Below are positions 28,621 to 40,842 of a stretch of 64,000 bases of DNA, in pieces. The position numbers were made by a program, and so were the translations under genes. How positions within the stretch are numbered: position 1 is the stretch's first letter; every line of letters starts with the position of its first letter. The stretch is from Atopsyche davidsoni (Eukaryota > Arthropoda > Insecta > Trichoptera > Hydrobiosidae), in the NCBI GenBank assembly GCA_022113835.1, contig JAILWY010000021.1, forward strand, positions 1,488,001 to 1,552,000, in the 5' to 3' direction. The notes under the pieces were generated by a model. The model was given only the letters and a program-made list of their open reading frames with translations. It had not been told where the DNA came from and did no database searches.

Positions 28621-28686
28621 TGCCGGAGGTGCCGGGGGTGGCTGGGGGTGGCCGGGGGTGGCTGGGGGAGGCCCGAGGGTGGCCGG
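28621..28686 (+). repeat. 10-bp G-rich tandem repeat (GCYGGGGGTG)n
   Basis: Six to seven consecutive decamers close to GCYGGGGGTG follow each other in exact 10-bp phase. The G5 runs at constant spacing make a G-quadruplex on the plus strand plausible (inference). The array sits in a wider GC-rich island at about 28580-28800. Confidence 0.85.
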
Positions 28687-28857
28687 CAGTTAGCACACAT
28701 CTTCCTGTTATCTCAGTCTCCATGCAGGACGGAAGTCGATTGTCAACGCCACAACCAGATAAAGGAAGGGACCTTACGTACAAACAATACTCGGCCCCGG
28801 TGAATTGTACTACTGAAATTATGCGATTCTCGCTGTGTTTATTTGTTGAAATCAAAT

Positions 28858-28893
28858 TGTCAATAGAGCTCTTATTTTAGAGCTCTATTGACA
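28858..28893. repeat. Perfect 15-bp hairpin
   Basis: Arms TGTCAATAGAGCTCT (28858-28872) and AGAGCTCTATTGACA (28879-28893) are exact reverse complements around a 6-base loop TATTTT. There is no T tract placed like a bacterial terminator and no adjacent gene. It may be a remnant of a foldback element or a small RNA hairpin. Confidence 0.9.
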
Positions 28894-29700
28894 GTTATAG
28901 AGAATTTATTTATATCATGATTTTCAGAACTATTATGTATTTGACTTTGTTACGTATCAATTATTTAAAAAAAGCCTCCCCGCTCTCCCTATTTTGTTGC
29001 TTGTGCATGGCTGCCATTCTGTACCTTGAGCGTGTGTAAAGGATCGGCAATGACGTAGTGGACTTGGACGTACGTCAGAACGTCAGAGCTTTGTATGGAA
29101 ATGATTATATACTTATGCTATTGGGAAGCAGCAATACGCAGACTTTTCCTCTGCTGTGCAGAATAACCCGGAGACCCACTACACTATTTTCACTATGAAC
29201 ACTGCCTCAGCATGAGTATATGCTCAGTGAGGTAGTCGCCAATCTCCTCTGAGGAGAAGTAACCGATGAAGAATAATTAAAAAAAAAATGTACAAATAAA
29301 CCAATCATTAAATATTACTAACGCATAAAGAATATCACTGATTTTTAAGTTTTATGAAATTGAATTTACAACTATAAAAATTAAAGATTAATTCGATTTC
29401 ACGATTTCACCAGCTGGGAGATCTCAGACACCGCAGGGTGCAGTTAAAGCTAACCCACGGGTACGGCAAATCAGTTTTGTAACAGGAAACGGCGCCCGGG
29501 ACGGAAGGCCGTTGTGTGACACCGAGCCTTCTGCACCCCGACAGATCGCGAACTAATGGTCTCTCCCGAGTGAACATGCTCGACTAATAGAGTAATAGCC
29601 ACCGAAGGAGACAATCCTCACGCTGTAAATTGATTACTGATAACACGATATACACCGAGATAAAGGTAAAGCTACACAAAGGATGAATGAATACAAAATC
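28894..29700. other. Non-coding stretch with two moderate-GC blocks
   Basis: No gene seen. Blocks at about 29010-29280 and 29400-29640 have balanced composition. The first includes nested inverted repeats (GCCTCA...TGAGG around 29202-29232 and CCTCTGAGG near 29257). They may be decayed repeats or regulatory DNA. Confidence 0.45.
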
Positions 29701-29702
29701 AG

Positions 29703-29815
29703 TTTAGTTATGCATGTGATGGTGACCCAGTGTATTGGGTCGAAACTAGTAATGCAAATAATTTTAATGAACTCAAAGTGAAGACAAAATACAAAGGTAC
29801 TTTTATCATTATTCA
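29703..29815 (+). mobile_element. Single arm of the hammerhead-bearing palindromic element
   Basis: This 113-bp segment is homologous to each arm of the element at 54186-54445. Shared blocks include GTTTAGTTATGCAT, TTGGGTCGAAACTAGTAATG and the outer end TTTTATCATTATT. Only one arm is present, so it is either a solo unit or half of a palindromic copy. Its hammerhead-like core reads GUGAUGG instead of CUGAUGA, while stem II (GACCC paired with GGGUC) is perfect. It is probably an old inactive copy. Confidence 0.8.
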
Positions 29816-32423
29816 CGAATCAAATGCCTTGTCCCTCAACAAGACAAGATTCGGTTTATCAAAAGATAAATTTTATTACAATAAAAATATTTTACTGTTA
29901 CAAAAACGTAGCATTTTATTAAGAATGCTACAAGCAACTTCAAAGTATTCCCTAAAATAGTAATTTGGTTAAGTATTCGGGCAAAACCGTTATTTACATA
30001 TGCAGCAGTATCACTCACTATGTTATTTATATTTATTAATATTTACAGTAAATTCCATTGTGTTTTCTGCTAAAAGTACACAATAATTAATTCGACGATG
30101 GAGACTCTTGGTCGCTGCGTGAAGGCTGTACTGCTGGCGGCCAGTGGTGGCGAAGAGGGTGGAAGCGGCGGAAGGGAGATGGACGCCGGAAGTCGAGAGG
30201 CCCGGGCGCCGCAGGCATCTCGGGGATTGTTTTTGCGCTCCCGGAAGTGGACCGTAAGTAGAGTAATGGCTGATGATTGTGCTGATCTATTCAAATTTGT
30301 GTTTGTGTATGAAGGGTCTAGAGCTCTAAATTACTTAAACTTTAGTGAAAACTTTTACCTCCACGATTTAAGTGTTCTATGAAAACTTTGGATGTAATTC
30401 AAAAAGTAACCACGTAAGAATTTTAATAATACCCATAGAAGATCTATGGTAAGAATTCGTATTCATGAGATTGTTTATATAATACAATGTTTTATATTTT
30501 TATCTCACATGTATTAAAGAAAAAAAAGTTATCAATATAGACAATGAACTTTAAAATGTTGGAACTCAAATGTAACTTCACTAACAATAGTTATCCTAGC
30601 ACATTATTTTTATTAATCTGCTCACATATTATTTTTTTTTATTAAAGAAATAAAAAATAATACCAAAGCATACTTTTTTTTTTTACTAAACAATTAAATA
30701 TAACAAATAAAGATTGCGTCATGCTATTATTTATCAATATTTGCCTACAAATGGCGATGTGTACTCTGTTTGTTTGTCTACACGTTCATAATTTCTAATA
30801 CACGAGTGATTTCCATAGAAATTACCTTTAATTCAAATACGTAAGATAAAATACAACAAAAGAAAAGCTAAACGAACCTCTCCGAGGTTCAATGAGACAG
30901 AATAAAAACGCTTGGGCACGACGTCTGGCGTCTCAGATACACATAAATCGCGCTGAGACCCGCCGTACCTAGGCAAATAATGCCCATATACCTAGTCTCA
31001 GATTGTTGGCGGGTAGATGCTCCCCTGAAATAAAAATACTAAAAAGACCCGCACAAAAACGTGACTGAATGAAAAAAAACTCAAAAATAAATAAGTTTAA
31101 AAAAATATATATTCATAAAACCATCTATAACTCTTGTACTTTCGTTGCTTTCCATGAAGCATTAAAATATTAATTTTTGGAAAAGAAGCAAATTTAAATT
31201 AGTTTTTAATTATAGTTGAATATGTATTATTTAATAATTACCGAGTTCCTCCGAGTAGAGGCTTAAACAACAAATAAACAATTTTAAAAATCGTACAAAA
31301 AAATATTTTCGTTCGCGGTCATCAATACTTTTTATATAATCTAAGGCTGAACCCTTAAAATTACTTTCGTTAATAAATTCTACTGGAGATAGGTACAGCG
31401 CATTTGTCTTTGCTGGTCGCTGAACAAAATGAAAAATTCACCTCGCATTTACGTATAATCCTACTGTGCAAGCGTACCGACACACATCGTGTAAGTATGG
31501 CGTTCGTACCGAGAACAGATTTCATTTAATCTGATGCCAATAAAACTTTATATTATTGTGTATTGGATTTTCGTATTCTGGGGTGCATTGCAGGATTAAA
31601 AGTTAGCATGGGATACAGTAGAAAGTTTTTAGTTTTAGATTTGTTCACTGTGTCTTCATGTGGGTGTTCAATTGATTCGTTATTTATTTCAAGTAATAAG
31701 ACGCTCTGCTATTTGAGTACGAGTATCAAGTTTAGTGACGGAATAAATATAAAGAAAGTGTTATTTTTCAAACATGTCAAGATTTGAAATGGACGAACTT
31801 AGATTTATTTTTCTTAATAATTGTGTGAAGCAATATTACAGCGGTATTTTTATAACAAAAAGCAGTATGAAGTAATATTTGCATGATTTTGGCAGCAAAA
31901 TTTTATTCAACATTTGTACAAGATACATTTTCAAAGTAAATACTCCATTGCCGTGTCGTGCATGTATACAGCTTTTCACTGAATACTGAAGCTGAAACAT
32001 CGGGTATGTAGTCAAAACTTTACCCAAAAATAAATTACTATTCATACAAATTAATTTTTTGTTCTGAAACATATTTTTATCAATAGACTCGGTCTGAATT
32101 CTTGATTTACAAACATGTTAATTAAAAAGATTAACGGCGATTCTATGGTGTATTTTTTAATGTAAGTCTAAAAAAAAAACTGCGTTAAGTCAAACAAACG
32201 CGCCGCTCAAATATTTATTCGCGGACCGTAAATAATTTCTCGCGGGACGCTTGCTGGCGGCGCGCCTCAATTATTCTAGGTAAATAATACAATTCCAGTC
32301 CATGCATCACGGGAGGGACAATGGGTCGGCGTCGTGTCGCCAATAAAGCCGCATTAGCCATCAGTGACAAGTGGCCGCGAGCTTGTCGGCCGCCACAGAC
32401 GCCGACGGGTCGCCTTTTTGAGC
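29816..32423. other. Non-coding AT-rich stretch with GC-rich islands
   Basis: No supported gene. Islands lie at about 30090-30260, 30880-31030 and 32200-32420. The island at 30.1 kb is open on both strands (plus 30098-30382, minus 30070-30294) with low-complexity glycine- or serine/proline-rich products, which argues for a compositional cause. Confidence 0.5.
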
Positions 32424-32573
32424 TGCCTACACACGATGCGACACAACCGATAATCTAACGGTAACTGCCCAACAACACAATGTACATCGGCAAAATTATA
32501 AAAAAAAAAAACACCCATAGTAAAATAACGCTTTACCGCTTGGCTGTCGTTTGTGTGGATTCGTGTGTAGCTA
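32424..32573. mobile_element. Small inverted-repeat element, family CTACACACG, copy A
   Basis: The left end reads CCTACACACGATGCGACACA and the right end, reverse-complemented, CTACACACGAATCCACACAA. They form an imperfect terminal inverted repeat of roughly 20-27 bp around a non-coding AT-rich core. The same end sequence recurs at 46.5, 47.8 and 48.9 kb. No transposase is present. The superfamily is not assigned because no clear target duplication could be read. Confidence 0.6.
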
Positions 32574-32739
32574 GCTAGCGGCCGAGTCTTCTAGGAAGCC
32601 AGCTGGAGAATAGGCATGACGAAAGATTTTCAAATCCTCTTCCATAATGGGGGTACACGTTTACTATTTACGAAAAAAACTTTATTTCGGTAAAAAACTA
32701 GAGTTTAACGATGTTTAAAGCCATTTTTATAATATTTTT

Positions 32740-32935
32740 TCAAAAGTGCGCGAAAACGCTTCATCGCGAGGCGTGACGTCATCGCGTCCGCTCTGACGTC
32801 ATTAACTATATTGTCAACCGGCGTGTCATTGTGTTTGTATTGAAAACCATAGACCAATTTGAATACCATAGAGTTGTTTACGGTGGTATGACGTCATGCG
32901 CTGTGATTGGTGTTTCAGTCAAAATGGCCGATTGC
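32740..32935. promoter_or_regulatory. CRE cluster: three TGACGTCA sites with a CCAAT motif
   Basis: Perfect palindromic cAMP-response (ATF/CREB) sites TGACGTCA occur at 32774-32781, 32794-32801 and 32889-32896. Near them are ATTGG (inverted CCAAT, about 32906), GCGCGAAAA (E2F-like, about 32748) and AATGGCC (about 32925). One such octamer is expected by chance only about once per 65 kb of random sequence, so three within 123 bp is notable. This could be an enhancer or the promoter of an unrecognised transcript. No downstream exon was identified. Confidence 0.55.
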
Positions 32936-35900
32936 AGTATTTTAACCTTTTAATTTGTTGAAAATCTTATTAATCTTAGATTTTTAAATAAAACTAAATC
33001 AGTTTTTTAAATCCTTTTAATATGTATTTTCCCTTAAAATAATTATTTCTTTGATTCTTTGATACTGTCGTCACGCCTATTCCAGATGAGGCCGGCTCGC
33101 GCTGGACGAGGCACGGTGGAATTGCTGGCCCAGAATCTCATCACCGCTGCCCGCTATTGACCATGCAATCGACTCTGTATTCTTAACAATATTCTTATAA
33201 TTGTTTTGTTTATAGTTTACACACATAACATTAAAATAAATTGAATTGTAGTCATAAAAATACATCAAGTCGATATTCGTGTGTCCCATGCATTTTGCGG
33301 AGGCCTTCATCCTGTAGAGTTCCCCGGTGGGCGGGCCGATCTTCGACAATACTTATCTGGTTTGACAGGGGCGGAATTAGGAGTACAGCAGCCCGGCGCG
33401 ATTTATGGGCGGCGGGCGGAAGGGGGCCTATCAAGATTCTTTGTTAATTTGGAAGAGGTTTTTTTTTTAGTTAGCAAGAAAGCGGCTCCTAGGCAAATCT
33501 TGCTAGATTTACGACTCCGGCTCTGATTTATGTGCATGTGTGTGTTTTATACCGAATTATCAATACCTAACAAGAATAAAAAAGACAATAACCGGGACCG
33601 AGCCTGTCCAGCGCGACACGTGAAATGTACTTTATATATTTCAACCTATTCCTTCCAAAAAAATACAATTTATAGTAGATATCCGCAGGTAAAACATGCA
33701 TAAGAAATAAAATAAATAATAATTATAAACTAAAAACAGAAGATATCGCTATTATATATATGGAGTTAAATACTACACCTTAAATGAAGAAAGCCACACA
33801 GAACACAGTGACAGTGGAACTATACCTGTTAATATTTTTCTATTAAGTATTGGGGATTTCAATACAAAGAAAACACGCGAATAATAAAGAATTAGTCTTT
33901 TGTGCTTTATAAAAATAGCTACAACATCTTTATACATTAATACAAACTGTGAGTATAAAAGGTTAATAAAGTAAAAACAAAACGTTTTTAGATTTCAAAA
34001 CAGAGCTCGTAGTTTGTAAATAATATATAAATCCTTACGATTAGAGGATGAATTTTTTAGATGCAGGTAATTTTGATTAATAAAAAACTTACAATAATAA
34101 GGTTTTTATGAAAATAATTACCAAGAAACTTTTCACAACAGAAGCACTTGGTATGACTTAAATAAAATTATAATAGTTTTTATTTTCCACTCGGGTGAAA
34201 TCACTATGAACCACAAGTACCTCTAATGGGAGAAATTTATATTTATATGTTTTATTTCATCTGTAACTGTCCCATTGTATTCCGATTTCTAGATAAAAAC
34301 TAGAATGGATTCGATTTTAAGCAACGACCCCTTTAATATCAAAAGCATATTCTCCACAATAGCCGAATGAGCACAGCAATACGGTCGTTCGCTCGGATAT
34401 TAAGATTTGAAAACGCCTCACAAATCATACCTGCAGTACAGTCGCACTAAATTCATACGCGACTCCGCAGACAGTCATTACAATTTTATTGCCATTACAG
34501 GCGCTGGTTTTCCGCGCAAGAAGGCTCGACTAAATCACATCCCCCGCCTGCTCAAACAGAATCACCCGCGGGCGGCCGCTCGTAAACAATGCGGCCTCCT
34601 GATACGCGGGATAATGCCCGCTTGTTGTGAGAAAAATTGGCAATTGCAATCGAGTCAAGGACTAGAGAAAAGCACAACTGGGCAAAATTTAAATAATTTT
34701 TATTTAAAATAATTACTATCAATCATATGCTACGTGCTACTAACATGTCGATCCACAACTTGATGATGACACGCTTATATTTATACCCAAAGAAGATATA
34801 GATAATTTTAAGCAATTTTGACTAAAAAAGTGTATTTCATAATATACATAGTATAGTCAGATCTATGCTGGGTGTGTTTATAGTCCGGAATAGGGGCAGC
34901 GCGCTACTTCCGGCCGGCGACACCCCCGGGCGAGGTGAAGAGTGGACCGCCCGGCGCATACGTTGCAAAAATTACAATAAACATCCAGTCGTAAATTAGT
35001 CTGTATGGGCGGCCCGCCTTATTTATATTATCGTTCGATGCCAGAATATTATTTCGAGAGGCTCTCTGCCCGGCGACGGGCTGGGCCGCTGCATTCTGGG
35101 TACGTGCCGCGTGTCTGTTGCTCAGGGAGCTCTTGCAAAATCAACGCATAATCGCATCTTATTGAATAAAAAAAAACACAAAAACCAGAATTAAAGCTTA
35201 GAGACATTCGTAGGACAAAATACGACTGCTCAAAAAACCAAATACTTTATAATTATTAATAATACTGCGTTCTTGCGATTGCCTATTGATTACCAGAAAG
35301 TATACGTTATTACAACACATTTTCCTCTGCCTCTAAGACAATATAGTTTTTATGAGATGAATGCACCTATACACAAATCTTTATTACAGAATTATAGCCG
35401 CACTTTAGATATAAAGTAATATAAATTTAAATTAAATATATAAAAGAATTAACGTATTATAATTAAGAAAACGAAAAAAATACTCAAGATACTGTAAATA
35501 ATCTATTATGTTATTTTTATTTTGTCATGAATGTAAGGGTAAGGTTGCAGGCCCTGAAGTAGGCTCTCATGGACGCATCTCGAGGGTAATAAAACCTGGG
35601 CAAGCGGGGAGAGCTGCCAACTGCCTTGTAGGAATCTGAGACCTCCTGATGCTGTACTGCTTATTGCTTACTGCTTAGGCCTGGGCATAAAGCAACCCAA
35701 TTCTCGGTGATACCACCTAGGGGGGCTCTGTTTAGCGGAACAACGAGAGCCTTGTGACTAAAGACGGGTATGCTTGAATATACACAATCGGAGCCTGCAG
35801 TGAGCCACGATACACGCAGACTTTAAACTGTTTAAAAATTCGGTCAACAAAACTATTAAAAAAAAATGTTTGAAGTTGATCCGATGATAAAGATGGCACG

Positions 35901-38900
35901 TTTATTTCACATTGATACAGGACGGTCTGAATTGACAGGTCGATATATTATGCGTTGGTCTATTTACTATACTTTATTTTTAAATTAATTAAATCTAACA
36001 AAACAATTTCACAATCAAATAGGGAAAAAATCCAAGTAACTTTATTCTGTAAAGGGTGGCGGCGAGTTCATCTTATGCCAGCACCAAGCCGGGGAGGCCT
36101 CGGGGGCGCGGGCCAGACACATTCCGCGGAACGTTAGCGTTAGGGGCTGCGATCCGCGGCGGTAAGAAATATCTTTGATGGGACAATGTTGCATTTCATA
36201 TTATTACTGCCGGAAGGATGCCAAAAACTACCCTCACTATTCTCCGTGCGAGTGGTTTTTCAACTGCCTGCTGATGCAAGACTGTGTATTTTACCTGATA
36301 AGCAATTAAAATTATTGTTAATTATATAATATAAATTGGAATTTTCAAATAGCTTGATCTAAATCTAAAAACATGTAAACAGCCAATAAAAAATTCTTCC
36401 TAAATATATAAAAAATTTTGCACGAGTTGTGTCCACATAAAATAAGATATTTTTATATTGCTTATAGTGGCTTATAAACACAATGTTGATAGATTTTTTA
36501 CTTTCCTTTCATTGTTAACAAGAATTTATTTTTATTTATAATTGCTTATTTTTCTTGTCGATTCCAGGTCAATGTATAATAATAAAATTGTTTTATCCAT
36601 AAAACCAATTAATTTAAACTTATTATCACACAAATTGTATAAGTATAATTATTTTATCAAGGAGACAATAATCTCCATCCCTTATTTGAACGAGACTGTA
36701 GTGGCGCACAGGGTGGGTGTAAGGCTATAGCGCAGGCAGTGCACAGTGCACAATAAACTCGCAGACGGGCCGGAAGTTGAGATCGTGTACTTTACTTTTA
36801 CCCCGAGCCTATGAAACTGAGCACACTGTATATTGCACACACTCGTACAAACATACATAATGTACAGTGCGCGTATTCCACTTTATCTAACGTAGTGCCT
36901 GGTACTTAAGGTTTCATGTTTCTAGGCTGATCTTGCACTTCTAAAAATTTTGTGAAAAAGCAATTTAAATTTCCACTGAAATATATTTATGGCATGACCA
37001 CATACATTTTTGAGTATTTGGAATTGAATTGATATTAATATTATAGTGTATATGTGTCAAGGTATAAATTTTATATTAATAGGTTTAAAGCCATTATCAA
37101 GGAAACATTATGAAGAAGTGCTACTGAAATATATTGAATAAATATGGTAATAAATAATAAGCTTTAACAAAAATGCCAAGAAAACGACCATACCATCATT
37201 TGAAACAACTCCGTTTGATGTAGGTATCTTATTCGGTTGACAGGCATGGTTTTTATACAATTATGAAAATTTTCACATTTATAATAAGATGTATTTTAAC
37301 GTCTGTCGAGGCTTTTGATTGCTTTCAACCCCTGTTTAGAATGGCTCCAGGCCTACGTTGAGTCTCGGACATTAGCTTTGACAAATGAGCTTGGTCCTCA
37401 TCCAACCCCGTGACGTCAAGGCCTCCTCGGAGCTTCAGCAGGAGAGGGAGGCAGTTTAGAGCAAGACGCAAGAGAGTACTGCTTTGAAGAAAATATCTAA
37501 TTACATAGAATATTCCACATATATTATTGAAATTAGTTCTAATAATTATATACCGTATAATATAATTTTTAATGATAAAAAAATGTTTATTGCATGTACC
37601 TATATGAACATTCACAAATAGCCACTTCAGTTTATTGACATTTTTTAAATATTTAACTGTATTATCACCAAGGATTGAAATAATAATAAAATAACCTGTA
37701 CACATTGCTTTCCTCGAATTTCATCATCAAACCCAAGCAAGGTAAGTGGTTGGCAAACAACGAATCAAGCTCTCTCACTATTTAAAACCACAGAAAAAAA
37801 AAATAATCCATTTTTTTAAATTAAATTTTTAAAACAATTCTTCTAAAGATAATAAAGCCCGGCGATAATGTAAATATTAATTACGATTAAACCTTTGACC
37901 CAAAATAAATCTGCCGAACAGAAGATCATCACAATTATTATACCCTTCTGCGAGTTAGATAAATACTGAGATAGAAGATCGAGAACTTACTCAAAAGTGG
38001 TACATAATTTTAAATTAAATTCTCTCTTGTTGGTAGCTTCAAGAAATATTCCCCATAAAACGTTGGCTGATAACCTTAGGAGATCTCGCCGAGATTCTGA
38101 CTGTAATTCGTTTAACTTTTATCTTTGAAAGTACACAGGCACCGAAGCGTATTCTTTAGATTTATTGTGAGTGAATATTGCTTAGTAGAATTGGTGCTTG
38201 ACTTATTTAATATTTTAAGCAAAAACTACACAATGATTATTTATACATGTATATATATATAAATATGAATGTTCACGCATACTAACTTTGGTGACATCGA
38301 TAGACAGTACATACGAGTAAACTGATCACATCAACATTATTGCTATGTAATTTAATGTGAATTTATTTTAGAAAAAATTGATCCCAAGCCAAATAAAGTA
38401 AGGCTTTTAAGATTATAAAAATAATGTAAATATGGTAGCAACGGTTGATATATGATATTTTAATATTTTTTAAAACAATAATATCAAAGGTTAGACGTCA
38501 CTGCATTCAGGCTTATCGCAAGAGAATATTCCTCTATAGAGAACTGATTATTCAATTTCGACTTAGAAAATATTTACACGCTAGGCCGGGGAAGGGCACG
38601 GGGGAGGGCAGAAGAGGGCAGAAGAGGGCAGGAGAGAGGGCAGGAGAGGGGCAAGAGGGGCAAGAGGGGCAGATTACTCCGCCGAGTTTCTCAAATTCAA
38701 CACGTAATCTGAAAGCAGTCAGGAGAGAAGAAACAAAGAGCACACAAAGAAACGGAGACGGGCGGGGGCGGGCGGAAACAATATTAAAAAGTTTTTATTC
38801 ATCTCCATGTCGGGGCGGGGTGGGGCGGAATTATTGTTAGCGGTGCTCGCCGAGGAGATGTAATTGAAGGTTTATTGGGGTGCCGCCGTCGGGCGATTGC

Positions 38901-40513
38901 GAGCAAATCACTCGTATTTTTTTAGTGCTCGGATGATTAAAAAGGTGCCACTCTCAGTGAGTTTAACTGTGCCATCTGAGCATTTTACTACGAACTGCTT
39001 ACTTACTTAGAAACAACCAAAGTTTATAGCATAATCAATAATTAAATATTTTTTTTACTGAAATTGAAACACACGACATTGATTTTTTTTCTTTCAAATA
39101 TTTCTTTATATCTCAGAAAAACCTTTACTCAATTCAGTTTATAATTTGGATTGGTTGGCCTTGCTGGTGACTAAATATAAAAATATAATGCAGATATCCT
39201 AAATAATAATTTTCTTCGGAATTTAATATTTAAAAAGACGTTTATTTTATAAAATTAACATATTTAGGAATCTATCTTATGTATAAGAATTTAATAAAAA
39301 AAATACAAGGTCTTAGAAAATTATTAATTTAGTTTTTGAAATATTTTACCAAAAGTACGCAGTTCTCAATATCATTCTATTAAATCTCAATTGAATTCCT
39401 AACCAAGACATTGCCTTATCCCCTTGGATCAGTGAGTCAAGACATTGCTGGAGGTTTTATTTATCTCAATACAATGGCATGGTTGTCTTCAGGAAGTTAG
39501 GGGTGGAATCAGATCGCCTGTTATTGTTTACTAGATTTGTTGTATAGAATAACGCCGAGGGGGCGAAGAAGTGGTCTTCCACGAAAAGAAAGTGGTCTGT
39601 AGGAACACTCGTTTATTTTTGTTTACATTTTATCTAATAAATTTCTGTCTACTGAAAAAGTTCTCATAAGTATTTTATTAGGACTATCGGTATTGAAAGA
39701 TCTGAGACACAAGAAAAATAAAAATAGTCATTGCTTAAACCCAAGATAAATATCGCTTTGAGATTCATTTTCCAAGATAGATGTGAGAAGCTCTAAATCA
39801 AAAGTCAAAGTTTAACCATTGCGCCTACAAGCCAAACTTTTATACATATATGAGATATGCAACTGTGTAATTGACAGTCCGAGGTCTAAGAATGGTCTAC
39901 CTTAGCAAAGAATACCATAATAGGGATAAATATATCATGTTTAAGTGGACTTTAAATTTAAAATAAGAGATAAATAGAAAAGTATCACGTAATTCATGTA
40001 CTGCGGGCGCATTAAAATAGTACCTCGTTCGTTGGCAGAGGAGCAGAAAATATTTCGCAGTCACCCTATGACAGAGGGCTGTTATTTCAGAGCATTAAAC
40101 TTTATTTATTACCGGCGGCCGTCCATAAGGACTAACGTGGCTTGTACCGAGCCGGCCGACTAATGATAATAATAAACGTAATAAAGTAATAAGAGTAGGA
40201 AACCTTATTAGCGATATCAGTACTTATGGACATCGATAAAAGTGGGGGAAAATCTGACCGTATCTGATTTACAGCTTGGGCGATTATTTGTGCCCACGAT
40301 AATGTGAAGGAATCATTTGTTTTTTAAGAAATGACTTGCATCAATGGATTGATTTTTGTAAAAGTATAAGTGCATTTACAATTAATATTCATCGTTATTA
40401 AGTTAAATAAATTTAACTACAAAATAAAATTCCAGGATATTTTAATTTTTTTGTTTCATTTACATCGTGTGAGTTGTTGTCCGAGAATTTAATTGTTTTC
40501 TCCTTAAAAGTTA
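32936..40513. other. Non-coding AT-rich stretch with GC-rich islands
   Basis: No supported gene. Islands lie at about 33070-33170, 33290-33520, 34540-34650, 34860-35130, 35550-35830, 36060-36180, 37330-37480, 38575-38900 and 40010-40160. The block 35550-35830 has balanced composition with internal near-repeats (TGCTTA three times around 35658-35678) and resembles an interspersed repeat of unknown type. A TGACGTCA lies at 37411-37418. On the minus strand a short frame near 37325-37500 follows an acceptor-like TTCTTCAAAGCAG, but nothing else supports an exon there. Confidence 0.5.
38588..38672 (+). repeat. G/A-rich tandem repeat (AGAGGGCAG-like units)
   Basis: About eight short units built on GAGGGCAGAA/GGAGAGGGCA/AAGAGGGGC follow each other on the plus strand. 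It is an almost pure purine strand interrupted by single C residues, compatible with triplex or G-quadruplex structure (inference). Confidence 0.8.
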
Positions 40514-40783
40514 TTAAACTTTTGCACCCAAGAGCACTTTATAGAATGCAATTGCTTCGTAATTTGGAAAGTATGATGATATTCCTGCTCGTAAGCAATC
40601 ATCAAAATCTGTATGTCGAGATCTGTACTTTGATTTCATGATATTCATTGTTGAAAAAAATGGTTCACACAAGTATGTAGAACCGAAAAACGATTTAATT
40701 TTGTATGTTTCTCTTTTCAAGAATGGAAATTTGTTTATGTTAACTATATTCCAGAAGTCCTCATTTGATACATTGGATTTAAA
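40514..40783 (-). pseudogene. hAT transposase C-terminal relic (ZBED/GTF2IRD2-like)
   Basis: The minus strand encodes about 90 residues, including NEDFWNIV, FFGSTYLCEPFFSTMNIMKS, KYRSR and DDCLRAGISSYFPNYEAI. This is the hAT-family C-terminal dimerisation region in its ZBED5/GTF2IRD2/FAM200-like form, where 'FGSTYLCES.FS.MN.IKSKYRS' is the signature (family knowledge). The stretch before CLRAG looks a couple of residues shorter than the usual pattern, and the catalytic DDE residues and BED zinc finger are absent. The frame stays open upstream to about 40840 but similarity fades near 40783. It is probably a dead fragment. The adjoining 51-bp array starts about 60 bp upstream in its reading direction. 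Confidence 0.8.
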
Positions 40784-40842
40784 AATAATTATTACGATAT
40801 AATTATTTTTGCTTATATTTCGCTGTTTAATTATTGTCTTAT

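Noticed and set aside
28505..28880. Frames of 116 (minus) and 96 (plus) codons
   Set aside because: They translate the 10-bp G-rich repeat and the hairpin; low complexity, no motif.
33077..33526. Several overlapping frames of 60-90 codons on both strands
   Set aside because: Four frames compete over one island and none carries a family motif or clear splice sites.
37325..37705. 126-codon minus-strand frame with an acceptor-like site near its 3' part
   Set aside because: Only the last 50 codons have non-AT composition. No motif, no partner exon, and the upstream part is AT-driven (I/N/K/F/Y-rich).
38445..38840. 131-codon plus-strand frame
   Set aside because: The central part is translation of the purine tandem repeat (GEGQEGQ-like) and the rest has no recognisable domain.
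39797..39838. tRNA box A-like GGCGCAATGGTTAA on the minus strand
   Set aside because: No acceptable box B at the expected spacing; too weak to list as a SINE.
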